Source: Prevotellaceae bacterium
Lineage (GTDB): Bacteria > Bacteroidota > Bacteroidia > Bacteroidales > Bacteroidaceae
Assembly (NCBI GenBank): GCA_021204715.1
Contig: JAJPYW010000172.1
Location: 1-7,141 of the forward strand
Direction of reading: 5' to 3'
DNA: 7,141 nt
Below, piece by piece: positions 6,815-7,141 of this stretch (positions are counted from its first letter, which is position 1; every line of letters starts with the position of its first letter). A program made the translations under genes and the position numbers. A model generated the notes under the pieces. The model was given only the letters and a program-made list of their open reading frames with translations, was not told the origin of the DNA and did no database searches.

Positions 6815-6837
6815 GACTTTTCCGACACATAATGCGG

Positions 6838-6865
6838 AAAAAAGGAGAAATAAACGCACTTTTTT
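6838..6865. repeat. A-tract/T-tract inverted repeat between uvrA and the transporter
   Basis: AAAAAAG (6838-6844) is mirrored by CTTTTTT (6859-6865) across 14 bases. It lies after the uvrA 3' end and upstream of the transporter promoter. It could act as a curved or UP-like upstream element for that promoter, or give the U-rich tail for a uvrA terminator on the - strand (T-run at 6843-6838). No GC-rich stem directly precedes that run, so a standard terminator is not shown. Confidence 0.35.
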
Positions 6866-6935
6866 TATTCAACCGGCTTCAAGGAAAGCGGCGCGCGCGG
6901 CAACCTTGCCCAAAGAAGCGTGCCGGCGCCTTCAC

Positions 6936-7141
6936 TTATAGTTTCAATTCCTGCCGCAGGAACCCGGGGGTATAGCCCTTGGAACTCATGGCTACCTCTT
7001 CGGGCGTGCCTGAGGAGAGTATCTCTCCCCCACTCTTGCCTCCTTCAGGCCCCATGTCGATGATGTGGTCGGCCATCTTGATGACGTCCATGTTGTGCTC
7101 TATCACGATGACGGTGTTGCCTTTGTCCACCAAGCGGTTCA
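6936..7141 (-). CDS. uvrA: Excinuclease ABC subunit A, C-terminal end (cut by window edge)
   Basis: Only the last 68 codons are in the window; the rest lies to the right. UvrA is the damage-recognition ABC ATPase of nucleotide excision repair and acts with UvrB. The fragment contains the C-terminal ATPase end: a beta strand, then [12 protein letters not shown] with the switch histidine of the H-loop, followed by [12 protein letters not shown] and [14 protein letters not shown], both nearly invariant in UvrA proteins. It ends FLRQELKL, with TAA at 6938-6936. No UvrA-specific truncation is seen; the tail matches the usual end shortly after the GTPEEVA block. The gene points the same way as the POT transporter 183 bp downstream, but that gene has its own promoter, so co-transcription is optional. 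Confidence 0.95.
   Translation of the reverse strand, partial: NRLVDKGNTVIVIEHNMDVIKMADHIIDMGPEGGKSGGEILSSGTPEEVAMSSKGYTPGFLRQELKL

Noticed and set aside
5805..6815. 336-codon open frame on the + strand opposite the transporter
   Set aside because: Low-information sequence rich in Gly, His, Gln and Val, with no domain or promoter. The - strand transporter with 12 helices and PTR2 motifs is clearly the gene.
6899..6910. Palindrome GGCAACCTTGCC after uvrA, considered as a terminator
   Set aside because: A two-base loop is too tight for a hairpin and no U-run follows. The neighbouring GC repeat tract (6888-6900) makes short palindromes likely by chance.
1..7141. CRISPR array, insertion sequence, tRNA/rRNA, phage or defence genes
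   Set aside because: No repeated spacer pattern, terminal inverted repeats, transposase motifs or structural RNA signatures were seen; nearly all of the window is taken up by recognisable housekeeping or metabolic genes with uniform base composition.

Overview
This window looks like ordinary chromosomal DNA of a GC-rich member of the Bacteroidota, probably Bacteroidales. Three upstream regions carry perfect matches to the Bacteroidota -7 promoter element TAnnTTTG (123-130 and 962-969 on +, 6807-6814 on -). Start codons lack strong Shine-Dalgarno sequences. Codon use mixes high GC with frequent TTG (Leu) and ATA (Ile). The peptide-transporter paralog is of a kind I associate with Bacteroides-like genomes. 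GC is in the high fifties by eye. The genus cannot be fixed from this stretch.

Layout: 1-152 is a leader with an imperfect hairpin (23-58), perhaps the terminator of an upstream gene outside the window, and a -7 element just ahead of yaaA. Then four genes run on the + strand: yaaA (153-899, DUF328 peroxide-stress protein), an iron-type alcohol/aldehyde dehydrogenase of the YqhD/BDH group (992-2167) with its own promoter, radA (2224-3594, DNA repair ATPase), and a COG2509 FAD-dependent dehydrogenase (3599-5176) that begins 4 nt after the radA stop. On the - strand, converging with only 10 bp between stop codons, is a POT/PTR2-family MFS transporter (5187-6752) with its own promoter. Behind it is the 3' end of uvrA (6936-7141, cut by the window edge). 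All six protein genes are intact within the window; no frameshift was seen. There are no tRNA or rRNA genes, insertion sequences, CRISPR arrays or phage genes.

Working together: the dehydrogenase, radA and the FAD protein are likely co-transcribed, because no promoter-like element was found ahead of radA and radA and the FAD gene nearly touch. yaaA sits just upstream with its own promoter and a possible weak terminator. The neighbours share a loose stress and repair theme: peroxide and iron protection (YaaA), carbonyl or aldehyde reduction (dehydrogenase), recombination repair (RadA) and nucleotide excision repair (UvrA). This may be chance gene order.

I did not find a convincing undescribed system. 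The points most worth a second look are the transporter's altered ExxER proton-coupling motif and its roughly 65-residue periplasmic insertion, the inverted repeat over the dehydrogenase promoter, and the unexplained pairing of radA with a COG2509 oxidoreductase.
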